Source: Chryseobacterium sp. OSA05B
GTDB taxonomy: Bacteria > Bacteroidota > Bacteroidia > Flavobacteriales > Weeksellaceae
Direction: 5' to 3'
Length of the DNA: 64,000 nt
NCBI RefSeq assembly: GCF_019970065.1
Contig: NZ_JAHXYH010000002.1
Span: forward strand, 62,001 to 126,000
Below are positions 28,109 to 37,261 of this stretch, piece by piece; positions within the stretch are counted from its first letter, which is position 1, and every line of letters starts with the position of its first letter. The notes beneath the pieces were generated by a model that saw only the letters and a list, made by a program, of their open reading frames with translations, was not told the origin of the DNA and searched no databases. The position numbers and the translations under genes are program-made.

Positions 28109-29914
28109 TTACTCTCCTGCAATGATACTGTGCAGATTTTGTCTTAAAGTTTCAAGATGTGCTTTCTTCTCGTCGATAGTATTGAAGGTATCTCTTAGAA
28201 GTGGATTTTCTTTTGATGGGTTTTTGAAGAATGACAGGTTGTTTTCCAGTTTTACAATTTCGCCTTCAAGGTCAGAGATCTGGCTCTTGATTTTTCTTGC
28301 TTTATCCGTAAGCTGGTTTTCTGTTAATCCTTCTTCTTTTAGTTCAAGCTCATTGATCTTATTCAGCTTCAGCTTTTCTCTCAATGTTCTGTTGAATTCG
28401 GTATTGATCGCGATTTTGTCTCTCGGTACTTTCCCGATATTGTTCCAGGCTGTTTTTATCGCTTCAATTTTTTCAATGCTGCCTTCGTCATTGGAAACTG
28501 TTTTCAGGTCTTCAAGAATTTCTTTTTTCTGTTTGTAATTCTCTTTCCAGTTATCGTTGGACGCATTGTTTTTCTCTCTGTAATTATTAAAGAACGTATT
28601 ACATGCATCGCGGAATTCATCCCAGATTTTATTGGTCATGCTCTTTGGTACGTGCCCTATTTTTTTCCAGTCTTCCTGAAGCTTTTTGAATAACGGAACC
28701 GCAATGTCCCATTCTTCGTTGTTCATATTGTCCTGAGCAGTCTGGATCAGTTTTAATTTATCTTCCAGATTGGCCTGCTGAGAACCTTTCAGAGATTTAT
28801 AGTAATTGTTCTTTGTGGTGTTAAAAGCTCTAAGCGTTGTTTTGAAATCATTCCAGTTCTGGTTGGACAGTTTTCTTGGAACGCTTCCTGTTTTTAAAAA
28901 CTCGGTACGAAGGTCTTCCACTCTTTTGATGGAGTTCTGCCAGTAACCGTGGTTAGGCGTTTCAGAAGGTTCAGATAATTTTTTAATTTCTGCGATGATC
29001 TGGTTTTTCTTTTCAAGATTATCATTCTGTTCTCCTTCAATTGCGGCAGAAAGTTCAGATTTTCTTTCGTGAATCTTGTTGGAAATTTCTTTGAATTCTT
29101 CCCATGTTTTTTCACGGAATTCTTCAGCTACCGGTTCAGCTTCTTCCTTCCAGAGTTTGTGAAGGTATTGAAGCTCATTCAATGCCTTCTGAATCACTGG
29201 CTCGCTTTCCAGTTCTTTGGCGCGGGCAATGATGTGCTGTCTTTTCTCCAGGTTGTGGCTGAATTCCTGCTCTAAGAATTCTTTATTCAGATCCAGCATC
29301 TGATAAAACTGATTCAGGTGGTGGAAATAATTATTGTTAAGGATCTTAAATTCAGATTTTGCTACCTGTCCGGCTTTTGACCATTCTTCTTTGATCTCAC
29401 GGATAGATTTGAAAAGGTTGGTTCCCGGCTCAGAATTGGTGTAAAGATTTTTAAGTCTCTCTATGATATTCTGACGGTGATCAAGATTTTTCTTTTGCTC
29501 TTCATCCTGAGATCTCTGGTAAGTGTCGTGCTTTTCTCTGAAAATATTGATCAGAGCAGAGAGTTTAGATTGGGAAGGGTGCTCATAGCTGAAATTTTCA
29601 GGAGCATTTCCACCTTCAGCATATTCATGCTTTTTGTCTTCCACCTCATCATGAATGTAATGACTTGCTTTTTCTTTTAACTGATTGAATCTTTTGAAAT
29701 TTTCACCAGCATTGGCCGTGTTAATGATTTTTTCCATTTCTTTTAAAGCATCAGCCAGAGAAATATCATCAGTGTGATCCTCTTCAAGGTGTTCTACTTC
29801 ATCATCATGAGCACTTTCACCATGAGGTACGGGCGTTTCTGACGTTTCCTCCTGAGATACTTCGTTAGGAATTTTATTTTCTTCGTTTTCAGAAAGATTG
29901 TTTTCTGTAGTCAT
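28109..29914 (-). CDS. DUF349 repeat protein
   Basis: A 601-residue, highly charged, coiled-coil-rich cytosolic protein. After an acidic N-terminal region (residues 1-60) there are about five repeats of roughly 70-75 residues. Each carries a W-x-x-x-G motif: EEWSKAGQVAKS, LRTEFLKTGSVPRKL, QEDWKKIGHVPKSM and KTAWNNIGKVPRDK are easy to see, with aspartate/phenylalanine segments such as WDEFRDACNTFFNNYREK between. The family's function is not established. The C-terminal 60 residues form a coiled coil. It is followed by a terminator. Confidence 0.88.
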   Translation of the reverse strand: MTTENNLSENEENKIPNEVSQEETSETPVPHGESAHDDEVEHLEEDHTDDISLADALKEMEKIINTANAGENFKRFNQLKEKASHYIHDEVEDKKHEYAEGGNAPENFSYEHPSQSKLSALINIFREKHDTYQRSQDEEQKKNLDHRQNIIERLKNLYTNSEPGTNLFKSIREIKEEWSKAGQVAKSEFKILNNNYFHHLNQFYQMLDLNKEFLEQEFSHNLEKRQHIIARAKELESEPVIQKALNELQYLHKLWKEEAEPVAEEFREKTWEEFKEISNKIHERKSELSAAIEGEQNDNLEKKNQIIAEIKKLSEPSETPNHGYWQNSIKRVEDLRTEFLKTGSVPRKLSNQNWNDFKTTLRAFNTTKNNYYKSLKGSQQANLEDKLKLIQTAQDNMNNEEWDIAVPLFKKLQEDWKKIGHVPKSMTNKIWDEFRDACNTFFNNYREKNNASNDNWKENYKQKKEILEDLKTVSNDEGSIEKIEAIKTAWNNIGKVPRDKIAINTEFNRTLREKLKLNKINELELKEEGLTENQLTDKARKIKSQISDLEGEIVKLENNLSFFKNPSKENPLLRDTFNTIDEKKAHLETLRQNLHSIIAGE

Positions 29915-29990
29915 AGCAAATCTTTTATGTGAGTGGCGTTAATATCCTTTTGATATATAGCTGTAAAGCCAATTAAGGTACTAATTTAGG

Positions 29991-30728
29991 TTATTTTTTT
30001 TGAAAATTCCAAATTTCCCAAGCTTTTTCTGCTTGCTGTTCAAGCATGTAATACCCGTTCACCGTTTTGGCTCCTTTTTCGGATGCTTTAATGATGAATT
30101 GAGTATAGTTCGGGTTGTAAATGAGGTCGATGATCAGATGTTCCGAAGTGATTCCTTCAAAAGGAAATTCCAGGCAGTCTTCCACATTCGGGAATGTGCC
30201 TACCGGAGTACACTGGATGATGATTTTATGGTCTCGAACCGTCTCGCTGTCGAGGTTTTCAAAATTGATTTCAGAATTTCTGGAAACGGTGATGGCTGGA
30301 ATTCCGTGTTTATCCATTACATATTTTACCGCTTTTGCAGCGCCTCCGTTTCCGAGAATCAATGCTTTGTCCTGATAGGCTTTCTTATGGAGCAAAAGTG
30401 TTTTTTCAAAACCGAAAGCATCCGTATTGTAGCCGATTTTTTTACCGTCTCTGATCAAAACACAGTTCACAGCACCAATTTTTTCAGCTTCATCGCTGAG
30501 CCCGTCAAGATAATCAACAATCTTTTCCTTATATGGGATGGTGACATTGAATCCTAAAAGTTCCGGATCGGTAAGGAGATTCTCTACTTCATCAATTTCA
30601 TTCAAATCAAAAATATCGTAGGTAAAGTCTTTCAGCATCAGCTTCTGGAACTTGTCTTCAAAGAATTTTTTAGAAAAGGAGTAGGAAATGTTTTTTCCTA
30701 TTAATCCTAATTTTTTATTGGAATCCAT
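29991..30728 (-). CDS. aroE: Shikimate dehydrogenase
   Basis: A 245-residue enzyme that reduces 3-dehydroshikimate with NADPH in aromatic amino acid synthesis. Motifs are GLIGKNISYSFSKKFF for substrate binding, GFNVTIPYKEKIVDYLD with the catalytic lysine, GAVNCVL, ALILGNGGAAKAVKYV for the nucleotide and VNGYYMLEQQAEKAWEIW near the end. It is at the short end of the family range, as in other Bacteroidetes. Transcribed apart from the endonuclease gene because of the terminator between them. Confidence 0.93.
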   Translation of the reverse strand: MDSNKKLGLIGKNISYSFSKKFFEDKFQKLMLKDFTYDIFDLNEIDEVENLLTDPELLGFNVTIPYKEKIVDYLDGLSDEAEKIGAVNCVLIRDGKKIGYNTDAFGFEKTLLLHKKAYQDKALILGNGGAAKAVKYVMDKHGIPAITVSRNSEINFENLDSETVRDHKIIIQCTPVGTFPNVEDCLEFPFEGITSEHLIIDLIYNPNYTQFIIKASEKGAKTVNGYYMLEQQAEKAWEIWNFQKK

Positions 30729-30736
30729 ACATCAAA

Positions 30737-30765
30737 AATAAAAAAAAGACCGAATAAATCGGTCT
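30737..30765 (-). terminator. Terminator after the endonuclease I gene
   Basis: AGACCGA (30747-30753), loop ATAAA, TCGGTCT (30759-30765). Read on the minus strand the stem is followed by a run of T. Confidence 0.8.
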
Positions 30766-30789
30766 GTGTAGTCAAATATTTTTTAAGGT

Positions 30790-32580
30790 TTATTCTACAA
30801 TGAATTTTGTAGAGAAACTGTCTGTTTTCAGGATATAATTTCCTTTGGTAAGTCCTTTAAGGTTGATCTTATTAGAGTTTTTGAAAGGATTTTCAATCAC
30901 TTCAATAAGTTTTCCGGAAAGGTCATAGATCTGAGCTTTTGAAATTTTGCTTAAGTTTTCACCTTTTACAAATAATTCATTGTTTTTTACCGGGTTAGGG
31001 TAGATCGTGAATTCAGATTTGTCTTTTTTCACATCTGAAGTACCCAGGACACTGTAGCAGGTCCATGTAAGGTCATCCAATGCGACTCTGTTTCCGCTGG
31101 AGGATACAGGATTAACAATTTTAATCACTACGTTTCCACTGACATTAATATTATTGATGTTCAATGTAGATACTGATTTATCTGCTGTATAAGCTATAGT
31201 ACCAACCTGTACATCATTGATTAATACATTAAGGGTCCCTGCTGTACTCCCGTACTTAAGTTGGGTTTTTATTTCTAAGTTCTGGATACCTCCTGTAATG
31301 GTAGAGCTTGTAAGATTACCATTTCTGATGGTAATGGCTTTTCCGTTAATAGTTTCGTCAGTTCTTGCGAAAGTAGCGGTCCATGTGATATTGTTATTGG
31401 TCCATGTTCTTGTGTCGTAGCTTGAAGCCGATCCTGGAATCATTTCGAAATTTTCTGTTCCGCAACTTGTGTTTCCTGGCTGTCCTGCCAATGTTGTTTC
31501 TGTTGCTATATTGCTCTGAGGAGAAGGGTTTCCTGCTGCATCTTTGGCAATTACATAGAATGTATAAGTAGTAGAAGGTGCCAGTCCCTGAACCGTTGCT
31601 GTCGTTCCTGAAACGGTCGTTTTCAAAACTCCGTTGGCATATACCTCATAAACTGCTACACCAATATTGTCCGTAGCAGCTGTCCAGCTTAGAGAGATGG
31701 TATTGGATGTAGGATTTGAAGCAGTAAGGTTAGTCGCAGCTGTTGGAGCTTGTGTATCTACAACAGGTGTTCCCCAGATCTGGTTAACGTAAGCCGGGTT
31801 GTCGATAAAAGGATTTCTGTTTCCCTGATAGGTATAAGATGCATTGTTTCTTGCTACTTCTTCAGCAGATACTGGATCCATTGTATGCCAGGCTAAAAGC
31901 TGATTAAGTTCCCATTGCTGAAGTCCCGGATATGTACTTCCTCCAAGCATATTTCCGGTACTGAAACCAGGAAGTTCAACCTCATATCTTGTTACAAAGT
32001 AAAAGATCATTCTGGCTACATCACCTTTGAATGCGTCAATTGGTTCAAATACAGTTCCACCATATCCTGCAGATACAGAGTTTCCAAGTTTAGATCCGTT
32101 ATCGGAAGTAAAAGAAGGAGTTCCTACTTTTCCAAAAGGGAAATTAGATCTCATTCCATTTACTTTTCCGTCTGTTGGGCGGATGAAGTGAATGTCTGAA
32201 ACCATTGGGCTTTGTTCGTTGAAAAAACTTTGAGGTACAATGTGTTCTCTGTTGTAACAATCTCCTTCGCTATTGTATTGTCCACATTGATTCGTTACTA
32301 ATGTATAGGTATACGGATCCGGTCCGGTAGGGTTTTCAGAATAGATATCTAAAATCTTTCCATCGTTTTCGTAAAAGTAGTCACGGTCTGTAGTGGCATA
32401 ACCTGTCCATAGGCCGTTGTAGCCTTTGTCCTGATGCCCCTGCTTGATAATACCTCTAAGTGCAGTCTTAAGAGGTGCTAGGGTTAAACCGGCCGCGGCA
32501 TCGTAATAACCGGCAGGTGCCTGTGCTGATACAATGATAATTGTAAAACTCAGCAAAAAAAAGGATAAAATTCGTTTCAT
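30790..32580 (-). CDS. Secreted endonuclease I with fibronectin III domain and T9SS sorting tail
   Basis: A 596-residue modular protein. Residues 1-19 are a signal peptide (MKRILSFFLLSFTIIIVSAQ). The endonuclease I domain spans about 30-265 and has the beta-beta-alpha-metal site CYNREHIVPQSFF and SDIHFIRPTDGKVN. A fibronectin type III domain follows (about 275-365), then a domain with galactose-binding-like strands (about 375-510). The end has the type A T9SS signal (TIYPNPVKNNELFVKG and ITKGNYILK-like KGNYILKTDSF). It is therefore an extracellular, probably surface-attached nuclease for DNA scavenging. Confidence 0.88.
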   Translation of the reverse strand: MKRILSFFLLSFTIIIVSAQAPAGYYDAAAGLTLAPLKTALRGIIKQGHQDKGYNGLWTGYATTDRDYFYENDGKILDIYSENPTGPDPYTYTLVTNQCGQYNSEGDCYNREHIVPQSFFNEQSPMVSDIHFIRPTDGKVNGMRSNFPFGKVGTPSFTSDNGSKLGNSVSAGYGGTVFEPIDAFKGDVARMIFYFVTRYEVELPGFSTGNMLGGSTYPGLQQWELNQLLAWHTMDPVSAEEVARNNASYTYQGNRNPFIDNPAYVNQIWGTPVVDTQAPTAATNLTASNPTSNTISLSWTAATDNIGVAVYEVYANGVLKTTVSGTTATVQGLAPSTTYTFYVIAKDAAGNPSPQSNIATETTLAGQPGNTSCGTENFEMIPGSASSYDTRTWTNNNITWTATFARTDETINGKAITIRNGNLTSSTITGGIQNLEIKTQLKYGSTAGTLNVLINDVQVGTIAYTADKSVSTLNINNINVSGNVVIKIVNPVSSSGNRVALDDLTWTCYSVLGTSDVKKDKSEFTIYPNPVKNNELFVKGENLSKISKAQIYDLSGKLIEVIENPFKNSNKINLKGLTKGNYILKTDSFSTKFIVE

Positions 32581-32650
32581 TTAAAAAAAATTGGGCCGTA
32601 AAGGTACAAAAAATTGAAAATGAAGTATATTTTATTTTAAATCTAGTGTA

Positions 32651-33856
32651 TTAACTTTTAGTAATATAGTCTTTGCTGATCTTAGAAAAGAACCATGAAA
32701 TAATGATCCCGAACAGGGAAGCCGTGAAGGCTACGATAAGATAATTTTTTCCGACAATCTTTACAGGGAAAGGAAGAATTTCATTAGCTCTGAAGAATTC
32801 CGTATAAAGCTGGAAATAGCAAAGTAGGGTTCCCATAATTAATCCTGAGATCACACCTGAAATTACAATAAGAAGTCCGGTGTAGAAATACGTCATTCTT
32901 AAATGGCTTATCGGGAAGCCTAATGAAATAAGGGATCTTGACTGTTCTTTTTTGTCAAGCTGGAGAATAATGATGGCTCCAGCCAAATTAAAGGTGGTAA
33001 TGAAGATCACCAGTGCAAAAATCAGATAGATGAACATTTTTTCTGTATTGATCATCTTCCAGAAGGCTGCATTTTCTTCCTCTTTGGTTTTTATCTCAAT
33101 ATTTTTTCCCAGTGAATTAAGAAGACTCTGTTTTACCACATCTGCATTTTCCGGATTCTTTAATTTAATAACGATCTGGTACGCTGATTTCTTTGGTAAA
33201 CTAAGCAGTTCTTCAGTCAATTCAATAGGGGCAATGATATAACTGTCCAACTGATCTTTCCCTGGAAAAACGCCCGTAACAAGAAAATCTCTCTTATTAT
33301 AGATGTCTTCTTCCTTATTAATGATACCGGTTCCTGGCTTAGGCATGAATATCGTGGCATAATTACTCGTGGAGTCAATGGGAATGGACAGCCTGTTATG
33401 CAGGTTGGTTTCCATCAATACTTCATTGGAATATTTGAAACTTGGATACGTTCCGTAGAATACGTCTTTATCAATAGGATTAACCCTTGTATAAGCAGAA
33501 TCTACACCTCTTAAATAAGCGATATCACCTTTGCCTTTATAGTTGACATAGACTTTTTCCTCAATGACACGGGAAAAACTGCTGATGGCTTTGTTGTTGT
33601 TTAAAACAGAAGTGACCTTATCCAGATCTTTCACCGTTTTCCCTGAAGCACTTTTCAGGGTCAGGTCTGCGTGAAGATTGGAGATCAGGTCTTTGTTCAG
33701 GGTTTCAAGCCCCGAAAATACTGAAATGATCACGAACATTGCAGTCACAGCAACCGTCATGGCACCTACCGAAAGCCAAGTAATGAACGTCACGGCGGTA
33801 CTTCCTTTTTTTGCCAAAAGGTATCTGGATGCTATGTAAAATGCAATATTCTTCAA
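32651..33856 (-). CDS. ABC transporter permease, FtsX/LolC-E-like
   Basis: A 401-residue inner-membrane protein with one N-terminal helix (about 22-45), a large periplasmic domain (about 50-270) and three C-terminal helices (272-298, 317-347, 367-390): the FtsX/MacB topology. The N-terminal IASRYLLAKKGSTAVTFITW is typical of lipoprotein-releasing permeases. The start is TTG at 33856, 4 bp after the rbfA stop, and no in-frame ATG is available. An ATPase partner is not in the window. Confidence 0.82.
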   Translation of the reverse strand: MKNIAFYIASRYLLAKKGSTAVTFITWLSVGAMTVAVTAMFVIISVFSGLETLNKDLISNLHADLTLKSASGKTVKDLDKVTSVLNNNKAISSFSRVIEEKVYVNYKGKGDIAYLRGVDSAYTRVNPIDKDVFYGTYPSFKYSNEVLMETNLHNRLSIPIDSTSNYATIFMPKPGTGIINKEEDIYNKRDFLVTGVFPGKDQLDSYIIAPIELTEELLSLPKKSAYQIVIKLKNPENADVVKQSLLNSLGKNIEIKTKEEENAAFWKMINTEKMFIYLIFALVIFITTFNLAGAIIILQLDKKEQSRSLISLGFPISHLRMTYFYTGLLIVISGVISGLIMGTLLCYFQLYTEFFRANEILPFPVKIVGKNYLIVAFTASLFGIIISWFFSKISKDYITKS

Positions 33857-33860
33857 GATC

Positions 33861-34220
33861 TTATAAAACAGGATTGTCGCCTTCGCCTCTTAATTCTCTT
33901 TCCAATTTTTCAACGTCATCAAGAGCCGTGTCTAAATAAAAATTAAGTTGCGGAATGATACGTACCTGTTTTGCCATTTTCTGGCCGATAAAATTTCTGT
34001 ACTGAGGTTTGTTTTCCTCGATTTCCTTCATCACCGCGGAACGGAATTCCTGCGGGAAAATGCTTAAATAAATTTTAGCGATACCCAGATCTGCCGATAC
34101 TTTTACGTCTGAAACGGATACCAATATACTTTGCTTGCTTTCTGAAGCCTGTTTGCGGAAAAGCTCTGCGAAGTCTTCCTGGATGATCTGTGCTACTTTT
34201 CTTTGTCTGTTACTTTCCAT
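33861..34220 (-). CDS. rbfA: Ribosome-binding factor A
   Basis: A 119-residue 30S maturation factor. Family features are the start SNRQRKVAQIIQEDFAELFR and the KH-type core with LGIAKIYLSIFP and PQLNFYLDTALDDVEKLE. It is the first gene of a pair with the FtsX-like permease and diverges from the epimerase gene. Confidence 0.92.
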   Translation of the reverse strand: MESNRQRKVAQIIQEDFAELFRKQASESKQSILVSVSDVKVSADLGIAKIYLSIFPQEFRSAVMKEIEENKPQYRNFIGQKMAKQVRIIPQLNFYLDTALDDVEKLERELRGEGDNPVL

Positions 34221-34228
34221 AAGTTATG

Positions 34229-34236
34229 CAAATTTA
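34229..34236 (-). promoter_or_regulatory. Candidate -7 box for rbfA
   Basis: Minus-strand TAAATTTG fits TAnnTTTG and lies 9 bp before the rbfA ATG. No clear -33 box is visible. Confidence 0.35.
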
Positions 34237-34255
34237 GTACTTTTGTTTGAATTGA

Positions 34256-34263
34256 TACCTTTG
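34256..34263 (+). promoter_or_regulatory. Candidate -7 box for the epimerase gene
   Basis: TACCTTTG fits TAnnTTTG. TTTA (34233-34236), 19 bp upstream, is one base off the -33 TTTG box. A second match, TACTTTTG, lies at 34238-34245. Confidence 0.4.
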
Positions 34264-34315
34264 AAATTCAGCTCCGGTATCAAATTTACGATTTAATTAT
34301 ATTTATTAGTATTTT

Positions 34316-34714
34316 ATGAAGCTAGAACATATCGGTATTGCCGTAAAATCTTTGGGAGTTTCTGATGAGCTTTTTGCCAAATTATTAGGAAAAGAATCCT
34401 ACAAAAAAGAAAGTGTGGAAAGGGAAGGAGTGATCACTTCTTTTTACGGAACGGGAGAAAGCAAAATTGAATTGCTGGAGGCCAGTAACCCAGAAAGTCC
34501 GATCTCCAAATTTATTGATAAAAAGGGCGAAGGTATCCATCATCTGGCATTTGGCGTAGAAAATATCCTGGAAGAGGTTGAAAGATTAAAAAAAGAAGGA
34601 TTCCAGTTTATCTCCGAAGAACCGAAAGAAGGTGCTGATAACAAATTAGTTGTCTTCCTGCACCCGAAATCCACGAATGGCGTACTGGTAGAACTTTGTC
34701 AAGAAAAGCAATAA
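34316..34714 (+). CDS. mce: Methylmalonyl-CoA epimerase
   Basis: A 132-residue VOC-fold enzyme that interconverts the two methylmalonyl-CoA epimers in propionate metabolism. It has two beta-alpha-beta-beta-beta modules. Metal ligands are the His in KLEHIGIAVKSL, the His in KGEGIHHLAFGVENI and the Glu in NGVLVELCQ. LLEASNPESPISKFIDKKG is the family's active-site segment. Divergent from rbfA. Confidence 0.93.
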   Translation: MKLEHIGIAVKSLGVSDELFAKLLGKESYKKESVEREGVITSFYGTGESKIELLEASNPESPISKFIDKKGEGIHHLAFGVENILEEVERLKKEGFQFISEEPKEGADNKLVVFLHPKSTNGVLVELCQEKQ

Positions 34715-34776
34715 AAAGTTTTGTAGTGAAGGAAATTTTGCTATTTTTGCAATCACAAAATTTAACCAAGTTTTGA

Positions 34777-34850
34777 GGTCCTATAGCTCAGTTGGTTAGA
34801 GCACCTGACTCATAATCAGGTGGTCCCTGGTTCGAGCCCAGGTGGGACCA
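34777..34850 (+). tRNA. tRNA with CAU anticodon (Ile2 or elongator Met)
   Basis: A normal 74-nt cloverleaf. The acceptor stem GGTCCTA pairs with TGGGACC, the D stem is GCTC/GAGC, the anticodon stem CCTGA/TCAGG closes the loop CTCATAA (anticodon CAT), the T stem CCTGG/CCAGG closes TTCGAGC, and the discriminator is A. No CCA is encoded. C4-G69 and C5-G68 in the acceptor stem are features favoured by the lysidine synthase TilS, so tRNA-Ile2 is my preferred reading, but Met cannot be excluded. Confidence 0.93.
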
Positions 34851-34860
34851 CTGAAAATCA

Positions 34861-34892
34861 GACACTTACAATAATGTATGTGTCTTTTTTTT
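34861..34892 (+). terminator. Terminator after the tRNA
   Basis: A 10-bp stem with one mismatch (34861-34870 with 34875-34884, loop ATAA) followed by eight T. Confidence 0.8.
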
Positions 34893-35205
34893 ATGTTGTT
34901 GCAAGATTGTTGCAAGAAGTTATTATTTATTTTTGTTTTTGTAGGAATTTAAGATTGAAGGGTTTTCGGTAACTGGAAAATCTTCAAAAATATCTATCAA
35001 TAATTTTCCTAAATTTTCCTTTCCATGTTCATTTTTATGTTTAAAGTCCGGAAATTTGAATAATGAAGTTTTCCGTAGTATTCTATTTTTTTTATTCTTT
35101 GAATACTCATGAATTAATTTAAAAATATTTACATCTACTTTCAATTGGGCAGATATCGCTATAACTCCGGAAGCAGATAACCTGATAGATAATGCTGAGT
35201 TCATC
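34893..35205. other. Gene-poor stretch after the tRNA, with an 11-bp tandem repeat
   Basis: TTGTTGCAAGA occurs twice in tandem at 34896-34917, just behind the tRNA terminator. The rest is very A/T-rich. A minus-strand frame (34923-35324) crosses it, but its first half lies opposite the zinc-motif frame and I cannot support it as a gene. The plus frame of the next gene is also open from 35113 without an ATG. This looks like a recombined island edge. Confidence 0.4.
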
Positions 35206-35568
35206 TTGCAATATAATTTGAGTGACGAACAGATTGTAAAACTCAAGAAGATTATGAGTGATCCCAATCCGGACCCGCAAAACCTTTCAGGAAAACCATG
35301 TACTTCTGAAACCAAAGAATGCAAATGGTGTGGTAAGGAATTCTCTCTTGAAAGTGAATACTATTCATCCAAACAATTATTAAGTAATATTGTGGAACCG
35401 ATTGAGGATCCTATAGAAGTAATCGGTTTATTTGTAAACCTTGGTCGTGTTGATCCAATCTTGTGTATTGAAAGTTATGAGACTGGAAATAAATATCAAT
35501 GTATTGTTCTTGAAAAGAAAGATTTCTGTTCTTTAAAATGTGAAAAAGAATATCAAATTCATCGCTAA
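35206..35568 (+). CDS. Small zinc-knuckle-like protein, start uncertain
   Basis: A 120-codon frame from a TTG at 35206; the first ATG is at 35254. It carries CKWCGKEF near residue 39 and CSLKCEKEY near the end, a split Cys2/Cys2 arrangement that could bind zinc. The middle is a small beta-rich domain. The frame stays open upstream to 35113 with plausible coding sequence and no ATG, so it may be the remnant of a longer gene or use TTG. I do not recognise the family. Confidence 0.45.
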   Translation: MQYNLSDEQIVKLKKIMSDPNPDPQNLSGKPCTSETKECKWCGKEFSLESEYYSSKQLLSNIVEPIEDPIEVIGLFVNLGRVDPILCIESYETGNKYQCIVLEKKDFCSLKCEKEYQIHR

Positions 35569-35778
35569 GTAGAAGGAAACATTCAATTGAAAGTGGAAAA
35601 ATTTATATTCTGTCAAATTCCAATTAAGAAACACAAAATATTTTAAATTTATTTTTAACACGACAGATTTTGTCGTCTTGACATTCTAGTTTTGTGATAT
35701 CAAAATGAGAAATTTACAGTTTCCCCCAGAGTTGGGAAATAAAAAAATATGTAAATTGTAACCCAAACACTTAATGCA

Positions 35779-37227
35779 GTGCAGAAAATTTATTTTAGTT
35801 CTATTCTCTTATCTTTAAGTCTATTAGGATTCTCACAGATTCCTAATTTACCAACAAGAGAACAGCCTAATCCTAATACTTTTCAGAATTATTCTGATAA
35901 GAATTTTGTCAGTCCTCAAAAGAACAAAAATATTCCGGCTCTCCCTTCGTCATTTTCAAACTCTAATGTTTCCAGAATACAACAACAAAATATGGCTATG
36001 GTACAGAATGACTTTAAGAGAGTTGAAGCAGAAGAAGGAGCAAGAAACCACCAGAGATATTCTAATGAAACTCAAGAACAAGAAGGAAAAACCTATCTTT
36101 TAAACTCATTGGCTGACAAAACGGGAGTAAAAGCTTACTACACAGCATTTAATAATCTTTCAAAATTTAATCCTGAAGATTATTCCATTGCGGATGCTGT
36201 TTTTATTGTTGAGAATGCCTATTACAATAATGATAAGAATTTTCAGAGTACATTCCAAAATGGTATTCAGAAAGCCATAAAGGTCATTCAGAGCCAAATC
36301 AAGAATAAAAATATTGATGAGGATGATAACAGTTCAAAGAATTTAGCCATATTCCAGTATTTTGCTGATGACACCAAACAAAATGGAAAAGTAGTGCATA
36401 AAGCTATGAAATATGACTTTGATGATTACATGGGAGTAAAAGACTACTCCAAAATGTTTGTTTCTAAACTCATGAAATCCAATACAGGGCAATGTCATTC
36501 AATGCCATTATTATATCTAATTCTAGCTGAACAAATTGGGGCTGAAGCCTTTTTGGTCTTGTCTCCGAATCATTCCTATATTAGATACATGGATGATACC
36601 GGAGAAATGCAGAGTTTAGAACTTACTAACGGAATGTTTTCAGCTAATTCTTTTGTCCTTAATTCCGGTTATATTAAATCTGAGGCATTACAGAACAAAC
36701 TCTATATGCAGAATTTGGATAAGAAACAAGTATTATCCCAAACATTTGTTGATTTAGCAAGTGGTTATATTCATAAATTCGGATATGATGAATTTGTTGG
36801 ACAGATTATAAATAAAGCATTGGAACTTAACCCTAATAACATCAATGCTACATTGTGGAAAAGTAATACCGATCAGATCCGTTTTCAGGAAGTTTGTAAA
36901 AGATTGGGAATTAATTATGAGGACAAGCAGGAATTACAAAACATTCGAAATTATCCCAATTTAGTAGGACAACTTCAGGAGATTAATAATGAATTTGATA
37001 AAATTGACAAATCAGGATTCAGCATAATGCCACAGGAAGATTATGAACAATGGTTAGGTTCATTGAGTAATGCAGAAAATAAACAAAAGAGTGAAGAAAT
37101 TGCAGAACGTATGAGAATCATTAATACTCAGAAGCAAAAGGAAGCCCAACAGAAACAAAAATTAAAACCGAACACTCCTAAAAAGGAAACTCCCAAAGTT
37201 TATACGATTCCTAAAGCGTGGTTATAA
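35779..37227 (+). CDS. Secreted SirB1/transglutaminase-core-like protein (copy 1)
   Basis: A 482-residue protein starting with GTG at 35779 and a signal peptide (MQKIYFSSILLSLSLLGFSQ). Residues 1-110 are low-complexity, Asn/Gln-rich. The core (about 210-300) has GQCHSMPLLYLILAEQIG with Cys239, SPNHSYIRY with His265, and LELTNG. This order matches the SirB1-type Transglut_core2 fold, where Cys and His would be catalytic. A TPR-like part (GQIINKALELNPNNINATLW) and a charged, Gln/Lys-rich tail follow. A paralog lies at 38987-40051, and the two flank the Rhs-core gene. Role in processing or handling that protein is inference. Confidence 0.65.
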   Translation: MQKIYFSSILLSLSLLGFSQIPNLPTREQPNPNTFQNYSDKNFVSPQKNKNIPALPSSFSNSNVSRIQQQNMAMVQNDFKRVEAEEGARNHQRYSNETQEQEGKTYLLNSLADKTGVKAYYTAFNNLSKFNPEDYSIADAVFIVENAYYNNDKNFQSTFQNGIQKAIKVIQSQIKNKNIDEDDNSSKNLAIFQYFADDTKQNGKVVHKAMKYDFDDYMGVKDYSKMFVSKLMKSNTGQCHSMPLLYLILAEQIGAEAFLVLSPNHSYIRYMDDTGEMQSLELTNGMFSANSFVLNSGYIKSEALQNKLYMQNLDKKQVLSQTFVDLASGYIHKFGYDEFVGQIINKALELNPNNINATLWKSNTDQIRFQEVCKRLGINYEDKQELQNIRNYPNLVGQLQEINNEFDKIDKSGFSIMPQEDYEQWLGSLSNAENKQKSEEIAERMRIINTQKQKEAQQKQKLKPNTPKKETPKVYTIPKAWL

Positions 37228-37261
37228 GTAAAGTTGTAAATTTAAAAAGCATAATTGTTAT

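Noticed and set aside
34896..34917. Tandem TTGTTGCAAGA as an integrase attachment site
   Set aside because: I found no matching copy near the right end of the island and no integrase gene, so it is only noted as a repeat.
34923..35324. Minus-strand 133-codon frame
   Set aside because: Its first half overlaps the zinc-motif frame on the other strand, and the sequence has no recognisable family. It may be a remnant, but I cannot support it as a gene.
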